NCBI GenBank assembly: GCA_017399685.1
Contig: JAFQBM010000028.1
Coordinates: forward strand, 1 to 64,000
Reading direction: 5' to 3'
Source of the DNA: Lachnospiraceae bacterium
Lineage (GTDB): Bacteria > Bacillota > Clostridia > Lachnospirales > Lachnospiraceae
Length of the DNA stretch: 64,000 nt
Of the stretch, positions 34,475 to 42,340 are shown one piece after another; positions within the stretch are counted from its first letter, which is position 1; each line of letters begins with the position of its first letter. Under the pieces are notes generated by a model that saw nothing but the letters and a program-made list of their open reading frames with translations, was not told the origin of the DNA and searched no databases. The translations under genes and the position numbers were made by a program.

Positions 34475-35590
34475 ATGATGACAACAGCAGATTTGAAAAA
34501 CAGAAATTTGAAGACAGGTATTGGTTACGAAAAAAAGGATGTTGATACCTTCTTAGAAGAAATTATTGCAAGCTATGAAGAACTATATCGTTCTAACATA
34601 GAACTGAACGACAGAGTAAATAGCTTAAATGAAGGTCTTCAACATTATAAAACCATTGAAGCATCTTTACAAAAGACTCTTATTTTAGCTGAAAGAACTG
34701 CTGAAGAAACTGTAAATGAAGCAAAAGAAAAAGCAAAACAAATCGAAGATGAAGCAAAAGGAAACACTGGTAAGATTGCTCTTGAAGCAAAGAAAGAATT
34801 AGATGCTATTTTAGCAAAAACTACAGAATTGGTGCAAAATTACAATGACTTAAAGGCAAAAATGAAAGCTGATTTATCAAAGCAAATGATGGATATTGAT
34901 AACAGTCAGATTTCTTTTGACCCTTCAAAATACAATACAAATGTTTCTTTTACCGCTACTGAAACACCAGTAACATCTACACCTGTTCAATCAGAGGTAA
35001 AGACTGAAACTGTAACTCCTACACCTGTTCAACCGGAAGTAAAGGCGGAAACTGTAACTCCTACACCTGTTCAACCAGAAGTAAAAGCGGAAACTTTCAA
35101 TTCCAACCCTGTACAGCCAGAAGTAAAGACTGAAACTGTAACTCCTACACCTGTTCAACCAGAAGTAAAGGTGGAACCTGTCAAAACTGCAGAAACAGAA
35201 AATGTAGTACCACAGCCTGCAGCTGCAAAGTTTCTTAGAAGTCAAACTCCAGAACCACAAGTTGAGCCAAAGGTTGAGCCTGTTATGGAAATTAAGGAAG
35301 AGCCAAAAGCTGAAGAAAAATCCAGTGTATTTAATTTAAATCTAGGTGGTGGATTTGCCACAACAACTACAACAGAAACAGAAACTACAACAGAAAAAGA
35401 AAATAAGTTAGGTATTAACTTAGAAACTTCTTCTACTAGTGAAGATACAAGCTACGATGATTCAGATGAAGATTCTTATGAATTTGAAGTAGAAGATTCT
35501 GCATTCCGTTCAAAACGAAATGCAAACGGACAAATGTTAATCGGAAATGATGACGAAGAAAGTGGATTTGAATTTTTATCTGAGCTATAA
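34475..35590 (+). CDS. divIVA: DivIVA family protein with repetitive linker
   Basis: DivIVA binds curved membrane at septa and poles and recruits division or sporulation partners. The 371-residue protein starts with the DivIVA lipid-binding domain (MTTADLKNRNLKTGIGYEKK, then DVDTFLEEIIASYEEL), followed by a coiled coil to about residue 145. Next comes a Pro/Thr/Val/Glu repeat region and an acidic C-terminal part. Typical DivIVA has 160-260 residues, so this is long because of the repeats. ATG 34475 has GGGAGG 7 nt upstream; an in-frame TTG at 34460 overlaps that site and is rejected. Confidence 0.93.
   Translation: MMTTADLKNRNLKTGIGYEKKDVDTFLEEIIASYEELYRSNIELNDRVNSLNEGLQHYKTIEASLQKTLILAERTAEETVNEAKEKAKQIEDEAKGNTGKIALEAKKELDAILAKTTELVQNYNDLKAKMKADLSKQMMDIDNSQISFDPSKYNTNVSFTATETPVTSTPVQSEVKTETVTPTPVQPEVKAETVTPTPVQPEVKAETFNSNPVQPEVKTETVTPTPVQPEVKVEPVKTAETENVVPQPAAAKFLRSQTPEPQVEPKVEPVMEIKEEPKAEEKSSVFNLNLGGGFATTTTTETETTTEKENKLGINLETSSTSEDTSYDDSDEDSYEFEVEDSAFRSKRNANGQMLIGNDDEESGFEFLSEL
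34979..35188 (+). repeat. five 42-bp tandem repeats in divIVA
   Basis: Five in-frame units of 14 codons run from 34979 to 35188, with consensus TPVQPEVKxETVTP; the third and fourth units differ most. The codons are nearly identical between units, so the array is recent and may vary in number between strains. It lies in the linker between the coiled coil and the acidic tail. Confidence 0.9.
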
Positions 35591-35613
35591 TTTAATTTTT
35601 TGGAGGTTTTTCA

Positions 35614-36684
35614 ATGAAAAGCATTACAGTGCATTATGATCAAAAACCTATATATGATATCGTAATTAGTGAAAGTTTTGATTCTTTACTAGACGAATTG
35701 AATAAATTAAATATCAAAGATAGACGAGTATGTATTATTAGTGAAGATAATGTAGCAATGCATTATCTTCCTATAATTTCAAATATTTTAGAAGGAAACT
35801 GTGCCAAATTAGATACTTTCGTGTTTCCAGAAGGTGAGAAAAGTAAAAATCTTGACACAGTCAAACAAATCTATCAAAAATTAATGGAATCCAAATTCGA
35901 TCGTTCTGATTTATTGATTGCATTAGGTGGTGGCGTGGTAGGTGATACCACCGGTTATGTTGCCGCAACTTATCTTAGAGGAATTGATTTCGTTCAAATT
36001 CCTACCAGCTTACTTGCTCAGGTAGATAGCAGTATTGGTGGAAAAACGGGAGTAGACTTTGATTCCTACAAGAATATGGTCGGTGCATTTCATCAGCCTA
36101 AGCTTGTGTATATTAATGTTACTACATTATTAACATTAAGTGACCGTCAGTTTAATTCCGGATTAGGTGAAATCATAAAGCATGGATTAATCAAAGATGC
36201 ATCCTATTTTCAGTGGATTATAGATAACAAAGCTGGCATTATGGTAAGAAATAATGAAAATCTACTAGAAATGATTGAAAAAAGCTGTAATATCAAAAGA
36301 ATGGTAGTAGAAAATGATCCAAAAGAAAAAGGAGAAAGAGCTCTTTTGAATTTTGGTCATACTTTTGGTCATGCCATTGAAAAGTTGATGAATTTTGAGT
36401 TGCTGCACGGAGAATGTGTTGCGATTGGTTGCATTTTGGCTAGCCATTTATCACAAAAAAAAGGCTACCTTAACAATAATGACATTCAGCAAATAGAAGA
36501 ATTGTTCCACTTTTTCAATTTCCCAGCCTTTCCAAAACAATTAGATATTGATAGAATTATCGATGTTACAAAGTCAGATAAGAAAATGGAAGCTGGAACT
36601 ATCAAATTTATCCTATTAAAGAATATAGGAGAAGCATTTATTACCAAAGACCTTACAGATGAAGATTTAAAATCTATCTTCTAA
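35614..36684 (+). CDS. aroB: 3-dehydroquinate synthase
   Basis: AroB converts DAHP to 3-dehydroquinate, the second step of the shikimate pathway, using NAD+ and a divalent metal. The 356-residue protein shows LGGGVVGDTTGYVAATYLRG, IPTSLLAQVDSSIGGKTGVD, a lysine-bearing GLGEIIKHGLI, and the metal-ligand histidines in LLNFGHTFGHAIEK and LLHGECVAIG. GGAGG precedes the ATG. No other shikimate gene is adjacent, so it is isolated from its pathway within this window. Confidence 0.96.
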   Translation: MKSITVHYDQKPIYDIVISESFDSLLDELNKLNIKDRRVCIISEDNVAMHYLPIISNILEGNCAKLDTFVFPEGEKSKNLDTVKQIYQKLMESKFDRSDLLIALGGGVVGDTTGYVAATYLRGIDFVQIPTSLLAQVDSSIGGKTGVDFDSYKNMVGAFHQPKLVYINVTTLLTLSDRQFNSGLGEIIKHGLIKDASYFQWIIDNKAGIMVRNNENLLEMIEKSCNIKRMVVENDPKEKGERALLNFGHTFGHAIEKLMNFELLHGECVAIGCILASHLSQKKGYLNNNDIQQIEELFHFFNFPAFPKQLDIDRIIDVTKSDKKMEAGTIKFILLKNIGEAFITKDLTDEDLKSIF

Positions 36685-36707
36685 TTTACTACGAAAGGTG
36701 TTCCGAA

Positions 36708-37241
36708 ATGAAGAAAAATGTAATGTATCAAATTATCTGTTATATTTTGATAGGCATTTTAATTTTTTTGGATCAATATACAAAACATTGGGCTGTTGTT
36801 CGATTAAAAGGCAACAGTCCAATTATAGTTATTGACAAAATATTAGAATTTTCCTATCTTGAAAACCGTGGAGCTGCCTTTGGCAGTATGCAGGGAAAGC
36901 AGTCTTTTTTTATCATCTTAACTTTCATCCTTACTGTTTTCTTGTTCTACGTTTTATATAAAGTACCAAAAACAAAGTATTATTTACCATTGACCGTTGT
37001 AGTTGTTGTTTTAATTTCCGGTGCTATCGGTAATTTTATTGATCGTGTTTCAAAAAACTATGTAGTAGATTTTATATCTGCTGTTTTTATTGATTTTCCA
37101 ATATTTAATGTTGCGGATATTTACGTCGTATGTTCTATGATACTTGCTGTTATTTTATTGACATTTTACTATAAAGACGAAGATTTATCATTTCTTTTTA
37201 TAAGAAGAAAAAAGAATGAAATTAATATTAAGAAAGGATAA
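36708..37241 (+). CDS. lspA: lipoprotein signal peptidase (signal peptidase II)
   Basis: LspA cleaves the signal peptide of prolipoproteins at the lipid-modified cysteine; the DUF3048 lipoprotein upstream would be a substrate. The 177-residue protein has four membrane helices and the two catalytic aspartates in GAIGNFIDRVSKNYVVDFI and FPIFNVADIYV. The C-terminus is a basic cytoplasmic tail. The rluD-like gene follows after 6 nt, the usual lspA-rluD pair. Confidence 0.96.
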   Translation: MKKNVMYQIICYILIGILIFLDQYTKHWAVVRLKGNSPIIVIDKILEFSYLENRGAAFGSMQGKQSFFIILTFILTVFLFYVLYKVPKTKYYLPLTVVVVVLISGAIGNFIDRVSKNYVVDFISAVFIDFPIFNVADIYVVCSMILAVILLTFYYKDEDLSFLFIRRKKNEINIKKG

Positions 37242-37247
37242 GATACC

Positions 37248-38162
37248 ATGAAAGTGCATAATATTTCTATCACAGAAGATTATGAAGATATCCGTATCGA
37301 CAAATATCTGGCAGACTTTTTTCCGGATTACTCCAGATCATATATCCAGCAGCTTATTAAAGACAATCTAGTTAAGGTTAACCATAATAATATTAAGTCA
37401 AGTTATCGATTAACTATGGATGATATATTAGAAATATCCATTCCAGATCCTAAAATATTAGAAATTACACCGCAAAATCTGGATTTGGATATTATCTATG
37501 AAGACGAAGACATTATTATTATAAATAAGCCAAAAGGCATGGTAGTGCATCCCAGTGCCGGTCATTATGAAAACACATTGGTAAATGGCTTACTATACCA
37601 TTGTAAGGATTCTTTATCCTCCATCAACGGTATTCTAAGACCAGGTATTGTCCATCGAATTGATATGGATACCACCGGAGTATTGGTTGTTTGCAAAAAT
37701 AACGCATCCCATCAGTTTATTAGTGACCAGTTAAAAGTCCATTCCATTACCAGAAAATATCATGCCATCGTATGTCATAATTTAGGTGCAGATTCCGGAA
37801 CCATTGAAGGTGCTATCGGAAGAAATCCGAACGATAGAAAAAAAATGGCCATCACACCTAATGGAAAGCCCGCCATTACCCATTATACTGTATTAGACCA
37901 TTTAAATCGTCTATATAATTATGTGGAATGTATGTTAGAAACAGGAAGAACACACCAAATACGCGTCCATATGGCTAGTATCCATCATCCTTTATTAGGA
38001 GATACAGTTTATGGTTCCACAAAGAATGAATTTAAACTACAAGGACAAACACTGCATGCAAAAGTTCTTGGATTCATTCATCCAAGAACAAAAGAATATG
38101 TGGAATTTGAAGCTCCTTTACCAGAGTATTTCCAACATCTACTGATAAAATTAGGGAATTGA
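37248..38162 (+). CDS. RluA/RluD family pseudouridine synthase
   Basis: The 304-residue protein has an N-terminal S4 RNA-binding domain (IRIDKYLADFFPDYSRSYIQ) and a RluA-type catalytic domain. In the latter, the catalytic Asp is in GIVHRIDMDTTGVLVV, with GRTHQIRVHMA and HPLLGDTVYG as further motifs. Family members convert uridines of 23S rRNA to pseudouridine; RluD is the closest named type given the S4 domain and the lspA neighbour, but the target positions cannot be read from sequence. A weak GATAC/GTATC hairpin follows the stop. Confidence 0.92.
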   Translation: MKVHNISITEDYEDIRIDKYLADFFPDYSRSYIQQLIKDNLVKVNHNNIKSSYRLTMDDILEISIPDPKILEITPQNLDLDIIYEDEDIIIINKPKGMVVHPSAGHYENTLVNGLLYHCKDSLSSINGILRPGIVHRIDMDTTGVLVVCKNNASHQFISDQLKVHSITRKYHAIVCHNLGADSGTIEGAIGRNPNDRKKMAITPNGKPAITHYTVLDHLNRLYNYVECMLETGRTHQIRVHMASIHHPLLGDTVYGSTKNEFKLQGQTLHAKVLGFIHPRTKEYVEFEAPLPEYFQHLLIKLGN

Positions 38163-38303
38163 CCTCATTTTTATGATACGCTTATAATGTATCGCTTTAT
38201 TTCGATAATTTTTGGTTTTGTCTATACAATTTCATCATTTTATGTTAATATATATATAATAAATTCAGGATAGGTTACGATTTTGAAATAAGGAGGTCAT
38301 ATT

Positions 38304-38912
38304 ATGGGTACAAATAAAATAATAACCATTGGTAGGCAATATGGAAGCATGGGAAGACAAATTGGTAAAAAATTAGCAGATGACTTAGGAATCCCTTATT
38401 ATGATAAGGAAATCTTAAAAGAGGCAGCAAAAAAAAGTGGAATTTGTGAAGAATTATTTGAAAGCTTTGATGAAAAACCAACGAATAGTTTTTTATATTC
38501 CCTTGTTATGGACCCTTATTCCATAGGATTTCATAATTCCTTTGATATGCCTTTAAATCATAAAGTATTTTTAGCATCCTTTGATGCCATTAAAGATATT
38601 GCAAACAAGGGACCTTGTGTCATTGTTGGAAGATGTGCAGATTATGCCTTAGCTGAATACAATAATTTGTTATCTGTATTTATACATGCCCAGTTAGAAC
38701 AACGTATTAAAACGGTGATGGAACGTAATAATATTTCCAAGGACAAAGCCAAAGATTTAATTACAAAAACAGATAAACAACGTGCAAGTTATTATAATTA
38801 TTATTCCACAAAACGTTGGGGTGATTTAAAAAGCTATCATTTATGTGTAGACAGTGGAATGTTTGGTTTAGAAGGTTCTGTAGAAATAATAAAGCATGCA
38901 CTGGAATTATAA
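38304..38912 (+). CDS. cytidylate kinase-like family protein
   Basis: The 202-residue protein matches the cytidylate-kinase-2 family: an IITIGRQYGSMGRQIGKKLA start with an atypical P-loop, YYDKEILKEAAKKSG, CVIVGRCADYAL and DKQRASYYNYYSTKRWGD. It is smaller than and distinct from canonical CMP kinase. The natural substrate of this family, abundant in Clostridia, is not established. GGAGG lies upstream of the ATG. It is the last + strand gene of the long run and ends before a bidirectional terminator. Confidence 0.85.
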   Translation: MGTNKIITIGRQYGSMGRQIGKKLADDLGIPYYDKEILKEAAKKSGICEELFESFDEKPTNSFLYSLVMDPYSIGFHNSFDMPLNHKVFLASFDAIKDIANKGPCVIVGRCADYALAEYNNLLSVFIHAQLEQRIKTVMERNNISKDKAKDLITKTDKQRASYYNYYSTKRWGDLKSYHLCVDSGMFGLEGSVEIIKHALEL

Positions 38913-39048
38913 TATTATCGTTATAAAACATAATATTATAAAACAAATGAGTATGTAAAACAATCAATATTCACAAAACGTGAATTAATAAATACCTTAA
39001 ACATTTTGAAATACATAATTTAAGAACTGTTAAAAAAGAAAAGTGAAA

Positions 39049-39090
39049 AAATAAGAAACTCTGAAAAAACTCAGGGTTTCTTATTTTTTT
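39049..39090. terminator. strong bidirectional terminator
   Basis: AAATAAGAAACTCTGA (39049-39064) pairs with TCAGGGTTTCTTATTT (39071-39086) around a 6-nt loop, with one G-T pair and runs of T on the + strand and of A upstream. It lies between convergent genes and should end both. A second 9-bp hairpin, AACTATTCG/CGAATAGTT (39096-39104, 39121-39129), is just to the right. The remaining 300-bp gap shows no gene. Confidence 0.9.
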
Positions 39091-39213
39091 ACTGCAACTA
39101 TTCGTTAAACTTGCATTTTGCGAATAGTTATATATCTGCCCTACTATGAAAAATTTTAAGTTTTCGTATAATTTATATTTTCAAACTTTATGCTACCAAA
39201 TCAAAACCAAACA

Positions 39214-40026
39214 TCATTTTTTCGCAGTAACAACTAAATATTCCGGATTTGTTTTTGTGGATTGATTGGTACATGCCACTAAAACAATTTTATTTTCTTC
39301 CTGGACAAAATAGTTTGAAATTTCTTCTGTATTTACTCTTTGTATGTCTGTAACCAGAAATTCATAATTCATATTCATATATTCAATAATAATGGTATCA
39401 TTAATTTGTACCTTAGGAAGACTTTGAAAAGAAAGATTCTCAACATAACTATTATGACCATAAATAATATAAGTTCCTCCAGTACTGAAATTCATATTAT
39501 CATATGCCGTTACTAAATTAAATTTCTGTAAATATGCCTTTGTATTTTGGTTATACACGGGTTTTTCTAAATTTATGGAAGGTATCTTTAAAATACAATT
39601 CATATCCTGAAATGTATCAATTTTATTTGTATCTTTAAACTTATGATTTTCTTCAGATTTCATGATAACATTTCCGTAGTTTTCCTGTTTTTCTTCCTCT
39701 ATAGCTGTTATATTACAAATTTCATTACAAATCATATTATTGGACTTCCATGTTATTTTTTCAGAAATATCTAGAACGGTTGACTGTAAATACTTTATGT
39801 CTACTTTGTCGGATAAATCTAAAAATGACTTTACTGAATATATATTGGTTCCCACAGATTTTGTTTCTGATTGAAAATACTGCTTTCTATATTGTTCCAT
39901 ATCCTGTTTTTCAGAGTCCATGGTATGCTCTAATTGATGTAATTTTAAGGCTACTACAAAGACACCTGCGATTAGAATAAACACTATCATATATCTATGT
40001 ATTCTGTTTCTTTTTTCTGTTTTCAT
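39214..40026 (-). CDS. sortase-family transpeptidase without the usual arginine
   Basis: The 270-residue protein has an N-terminal transmembrane anchor (about residues 11-28), a stalk of about 110 residues, and a C-terminal sortase domain. That domain has catalytic H191 in YIIYGHNSY and C252 in VLVACTNQ. Sortases join sorting-signal proteins to the wall or to each other. In all classes an Arg follows the Cys by roughly 8-13 residues; here the sequence after Cys is TNQSTKTNPEYLVVTAKK and contains no Arg. The TLxTC motif also becomes VLVAC. The gene is 15 nt after the adhesin gene and in the same transcript, so that adhesin is the likely substrate. Confidence 0.85.
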   Translation of the reverse strand: MKTEKRNRIHRYMIVFILIAGVFVVALKLHQLEHTMDSEKQDMEQYRKQYFQSETKSVGTNIYSVKSFLDLSDKVDIKYLQSTVLDISEKITWKSNNMICNEICNITAIEEEKQENYGNVIMKSEENHKFKDTNKIDTFQDMNCILKIPSINLEKPVYNQNTKAYLQKFNLVTAYDNMNFSTGGTYIIYGHNSYVENLSFQSLPKVQINDTIIIEYMNMNYEFLVTDIQRVNTEEISNYFVQEENKIVLVACTNQSTKTNPEYLVVTAKK

Positions 40027-40041
40027 CTCTTTTAACCTATG

Positions 40042-41883
40042 TTATTTCCCCTTATTTGTCCATTTTAAGTCAATATCTAATTCTTTAAATAAAAATACCA
40101 CTAATACTACCAAAAGTCCTGAAAAGCCCAAATTACGAAGCGAAACATTCATCCCTAAGCGAGGTACTTTGGTATTAATTATTTGAAAACATAACGGTGT
40201 CTCATTTGTAATACGGAAACTAATCTTTTCATTATTTGTGGCATAACCAGCCGGTGCTGAAATCTCCTGCAGATAATAATTACCGTATGGAAGAAATAAA
40301 TCAATAATACCATTCTCATTGGTTTCTTGGGTAATGGAATATGTCGCATCATAATTTGATATCATAAAAGTAACTCCTGGTAATGCTTCTTTGGTATCAC
40401 CATCTACCTTTTCAATAATGATTCTTCCCTCTGGCATATCCTCTGTATCACTTTCATAATGATACTCATCCTCAAATAATATGTCTTCCGTAGTATTTTC
40501 TTCTATACCATCTTTATCTTGATCCGTTTCCTCTGCCTCCATCTTAGGAAGTGTAATTTCTATTTTTTCAGAGGTTTTGTTTTCTAAATTTTCTTCCGTA
40601 AATACTTCTTCCATGTTTTTTTCTATTTCTTCTGTTGCATTTTCCTCTATCTCTGTTTTATTCTCAGATTCTACTGTGGAACTTTCTTCTGTGGTATTTT
40701 TCTCTTCAGAAACTCCTGAAATTATCTCTTCTGTAGTACCTTCACCCCTGGAATCTCCAGTACTTATTTCCTCTGTAATATTTTCATCACCAGAATCTTC
40801 ACTACTTATTTCCTCTGTAGTAATTCTATTTTCCGAATCCTCAGTATTTATTTCCTCTGTAGTATTCACATTTGCAGAGTTTTCAGTATTTTCTTCTGTC
40901 GTTATTTCCTCATCGTAATTACTATCTTCTTCTGGTTTGGGTTTAGTTATAATATATAAGTATTGAACTTTACTTATATCAACAACATCCTTTGCATTCG
41001 TAATCTCCTGGAAAGCTACATCATTACATGTCCAAACCAATGGCTCCATTCCCTTAGCAAAGGAGGGATTTTCCAAAATAACATTTCTGCTATCTTCCAT
41101 CTCCTCTTGACTAAAAATAGTCATCTTATCGCCTGAAATAGTAACTTCCACACCATTTTCTTCTAACACCTGATAATTTCCCAAATAATGATTTGCATCT
41201 TCAATTTCTATATAATACCCTCCTTTTTCATCATTATACTCCAAAATATAGGCATTTAAAGAAGCAATATAATCTGAATCATATGTAAAACTTGGAGTTC
41301 CTCCATTTAAAGCAATATCAGCTTTTGTCCATATCTCCTTATAATATTCAACTACTTTAGGTCCTATCTGAACTCCACTATTGGTCTTTAAATCTGAATA
41401 ATGTTCTATTAAAGATTCGGTAAGATTAGTGTCATAAAAACTATTATATTCTAGTTGCCAGACCAGTAACTGAGTGGCTAGATAACACGCCAATTCATCA
41501 TCCGAATACTGTTCTCCTGAAGTTCCATAATAGTTCTGATAACCATAATATAAAACATAGGATAATAATTCTTTGCTTTCGAAAGACCAATTCAGTTCTT
41601 CTTTTAAAGTATATTCAACACCTTTTTGTAATCCCTTTCCTGATTGCAAGCAATAAGATACTTTACCATCCAAAAATTTAATAATAGCATTTCCTATATG
41701 TCCGATATAGGGATTCTCATAATCATCCTGTGAAAATACATAATAATCCAGACCATACGAGGATGCTTTTGTAACAGGCTTCTCTTCAAAACCAAATATA
41801 AAAATATTAATAATGAGACATATTATCACTGAAATGTGTAAGATTTTTCTTAACGAACTGTTTTTTCTTTTATTTTGATTCAT
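40042..41883 (-). CDS. thioester-domain and SpaA-domain surface adhesin
   Basis: The 613-residue secreted protein has a signal peptide (about 1-40), then an internal thioester domain: Cys78 in VSYCLQSG and Gln138 in YLATQLLVWQ, the pair that forms the covalent host-binding bond in Gram-positive adhesins. A long Thr/Glu/Ser stalk (about 320-460) is built from repeats around TTEEI. A SpaA/Cna-B-type domain (486-572) has Lys492 and Glu540 placed for an isopeptide bond. The end is VPRLG (573-577), a hydrophobic helix and a Lys-rich tail, the layout of a sorting signal but without LPxTG. AAGGAG precedes the ATG. Confidence 0.88.
   Translation of the reverse strand: MNQNKRKNSSLRKILHISVIICLIINIFIFGFEEKPVTKASSYGLDYYVFSQDDYENPYIGHIGNAIIKFLDGKVSYCLQSGKGLQKGVEYTLKEELNWSFESKELLSYVLYYGYQNYYGTSGEQYSDDELACYLATQLLVWQLEYNSFYDTNLTESLIEHYSDLKTNSGVQIGPKVVEYYKEIWTKADIALNGGTPSFTYDSDYIASLNAYILEYNDEKGGYYIEIEDANHYLGNYQVLEENGVEVTISGDKMTIFSQEEMEDSRNVILENPSFAKGMEPLVWTCNDVAFQEITNAKDVVDISKVQYLYIITKPKPEEDSNYDEEITTEENTENSANVNTTEEINTEDSENRITTEEISSEDSGDENITEEISTGDSRGEGTTEEIISGVSEEKNTTEESSTVESENKTEIEENATEEIEKNMEEVFTEENLENKTSEKIEITLPKMEAEETDQDKDGIEENTTEDILFEDEYHYESDTEDMPEGRIIIEKVDGDTKEALPGVTFMISNYDATYSITQETNENGIIDLFLPYGNYYLQEISAPAGYATNNEKISFRITNETPLCFQIINTKVPRLGMNVSLRNLGFSGLLVVLVVFLFKELDIDLKWTNKGK
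40650..40915 (-). repeat. Thr/Glu-rich repeats in the adhesin stalk
   Basis: Degenerate units of about 15-16 codons, each beginning TTEEI or ITEEI and followed by Ser/Asp/Glu-rich sequence, occur about five to six times. They form a flexible stalk. The units differ more than those in divIVA, so the array looks older. Confidence 0.7.
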
Positions 41884-41937
41884 ATAGATCTCCTTTGAAC
41901 ATTCATCATCAAAGGATAAAAAGTGAATTATATTTGA

Positions 41938-41966
41938 ATGATATCATATATCAATGTTTTTGTCAA
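41938..41966 (-). promoter_or_regulatory. sigma-A promoter of the adhesin-sortase operon
   Basis: Read on the - strand, TTGACA (41966-41961) and TATCAT (41943-41938) are separated by 17 nt. The predicted start of transcription would be about 45 nt before the adhesin ATG. Confidence 0.65.
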
Positions 41967-42050
41967 TTTTTTTGTACATTTTTATCATTTTAAATTTGTT
42001 GAAAGTCTAACAACTTGCTTTAAATACCATTCCCATTACTCTTACAAATT

Positions 42051-42066
42051 TGTAAGAAATACTTCC
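42051..42066. promoter_or_regulatory. 16-bp perfect palindrome upstream of the adhesin
   Basis: CTTACAAATTTGTAAG is a perfect palindrome about 85 bp upstream of the -35 element of the adhesin promoter. It has the form of an operator for a dimeric regulator (TTACA-N4-TGTAA). No regulator gene is adjacent. Confidence 0.5.
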
Positions 42067-42135
42067 TTTCTTCAAACTCCTCGCATAAATCAGATTTATG
42101 CCCTAATAAAATCTATACTAGTATGTTTACATCAT

Positions 42136-42218
42136 AAAGGCAGTAAAAACCATCTTTGATACGTGATTGTAAAGTCACCATAACAATACAATAAATATCG
42201 AAGGTTTCTACTGCCTTT
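42136..42218. repeat. 83-bp inverted-repeat element in the adhesin-receptor gap
   Basis: AAAGGCAGTA (42136-42145) pairs with TACTGCCTTT (42209-42218), extended after one mismatch by AAACC/GGTTT; the 51-nt loop has an inner GTGA/TCAC. It lies downstream of the - strand chemotaxis receptor and upstream of the adhesin. It could be a terminator-like 3' structure, a small RNA or a miniature element; no U-tract follows on either strand. The rest of this 457-bp gap has no gene. Confidence 0.5.
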
Positions 42219-42340
42219 AATTAAGCAAAGATTATTCACGACCTGAATCATAGGTCAATTGACGTTAATAATAATGATAATTTATATCTTTCCTAACAAG
42301 TAAATTTCGACTATATATATCAACTCTCTATGTGCCATAC

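Noticed and set aside
39214..40026. Class B sortase assignment
   Set aside because: The YGHNS segment is suggestive, but the class B TLSTC-type motif and Arg are absent, so no class is assigned.
40577..40918. Open frame of 113 codons on the + strand opposite the adhesin stalk
   Set aside because: It is the complement of the Thr/Glu repeats, giving a Ser/Val-rich sequence without a ribosome binding site.
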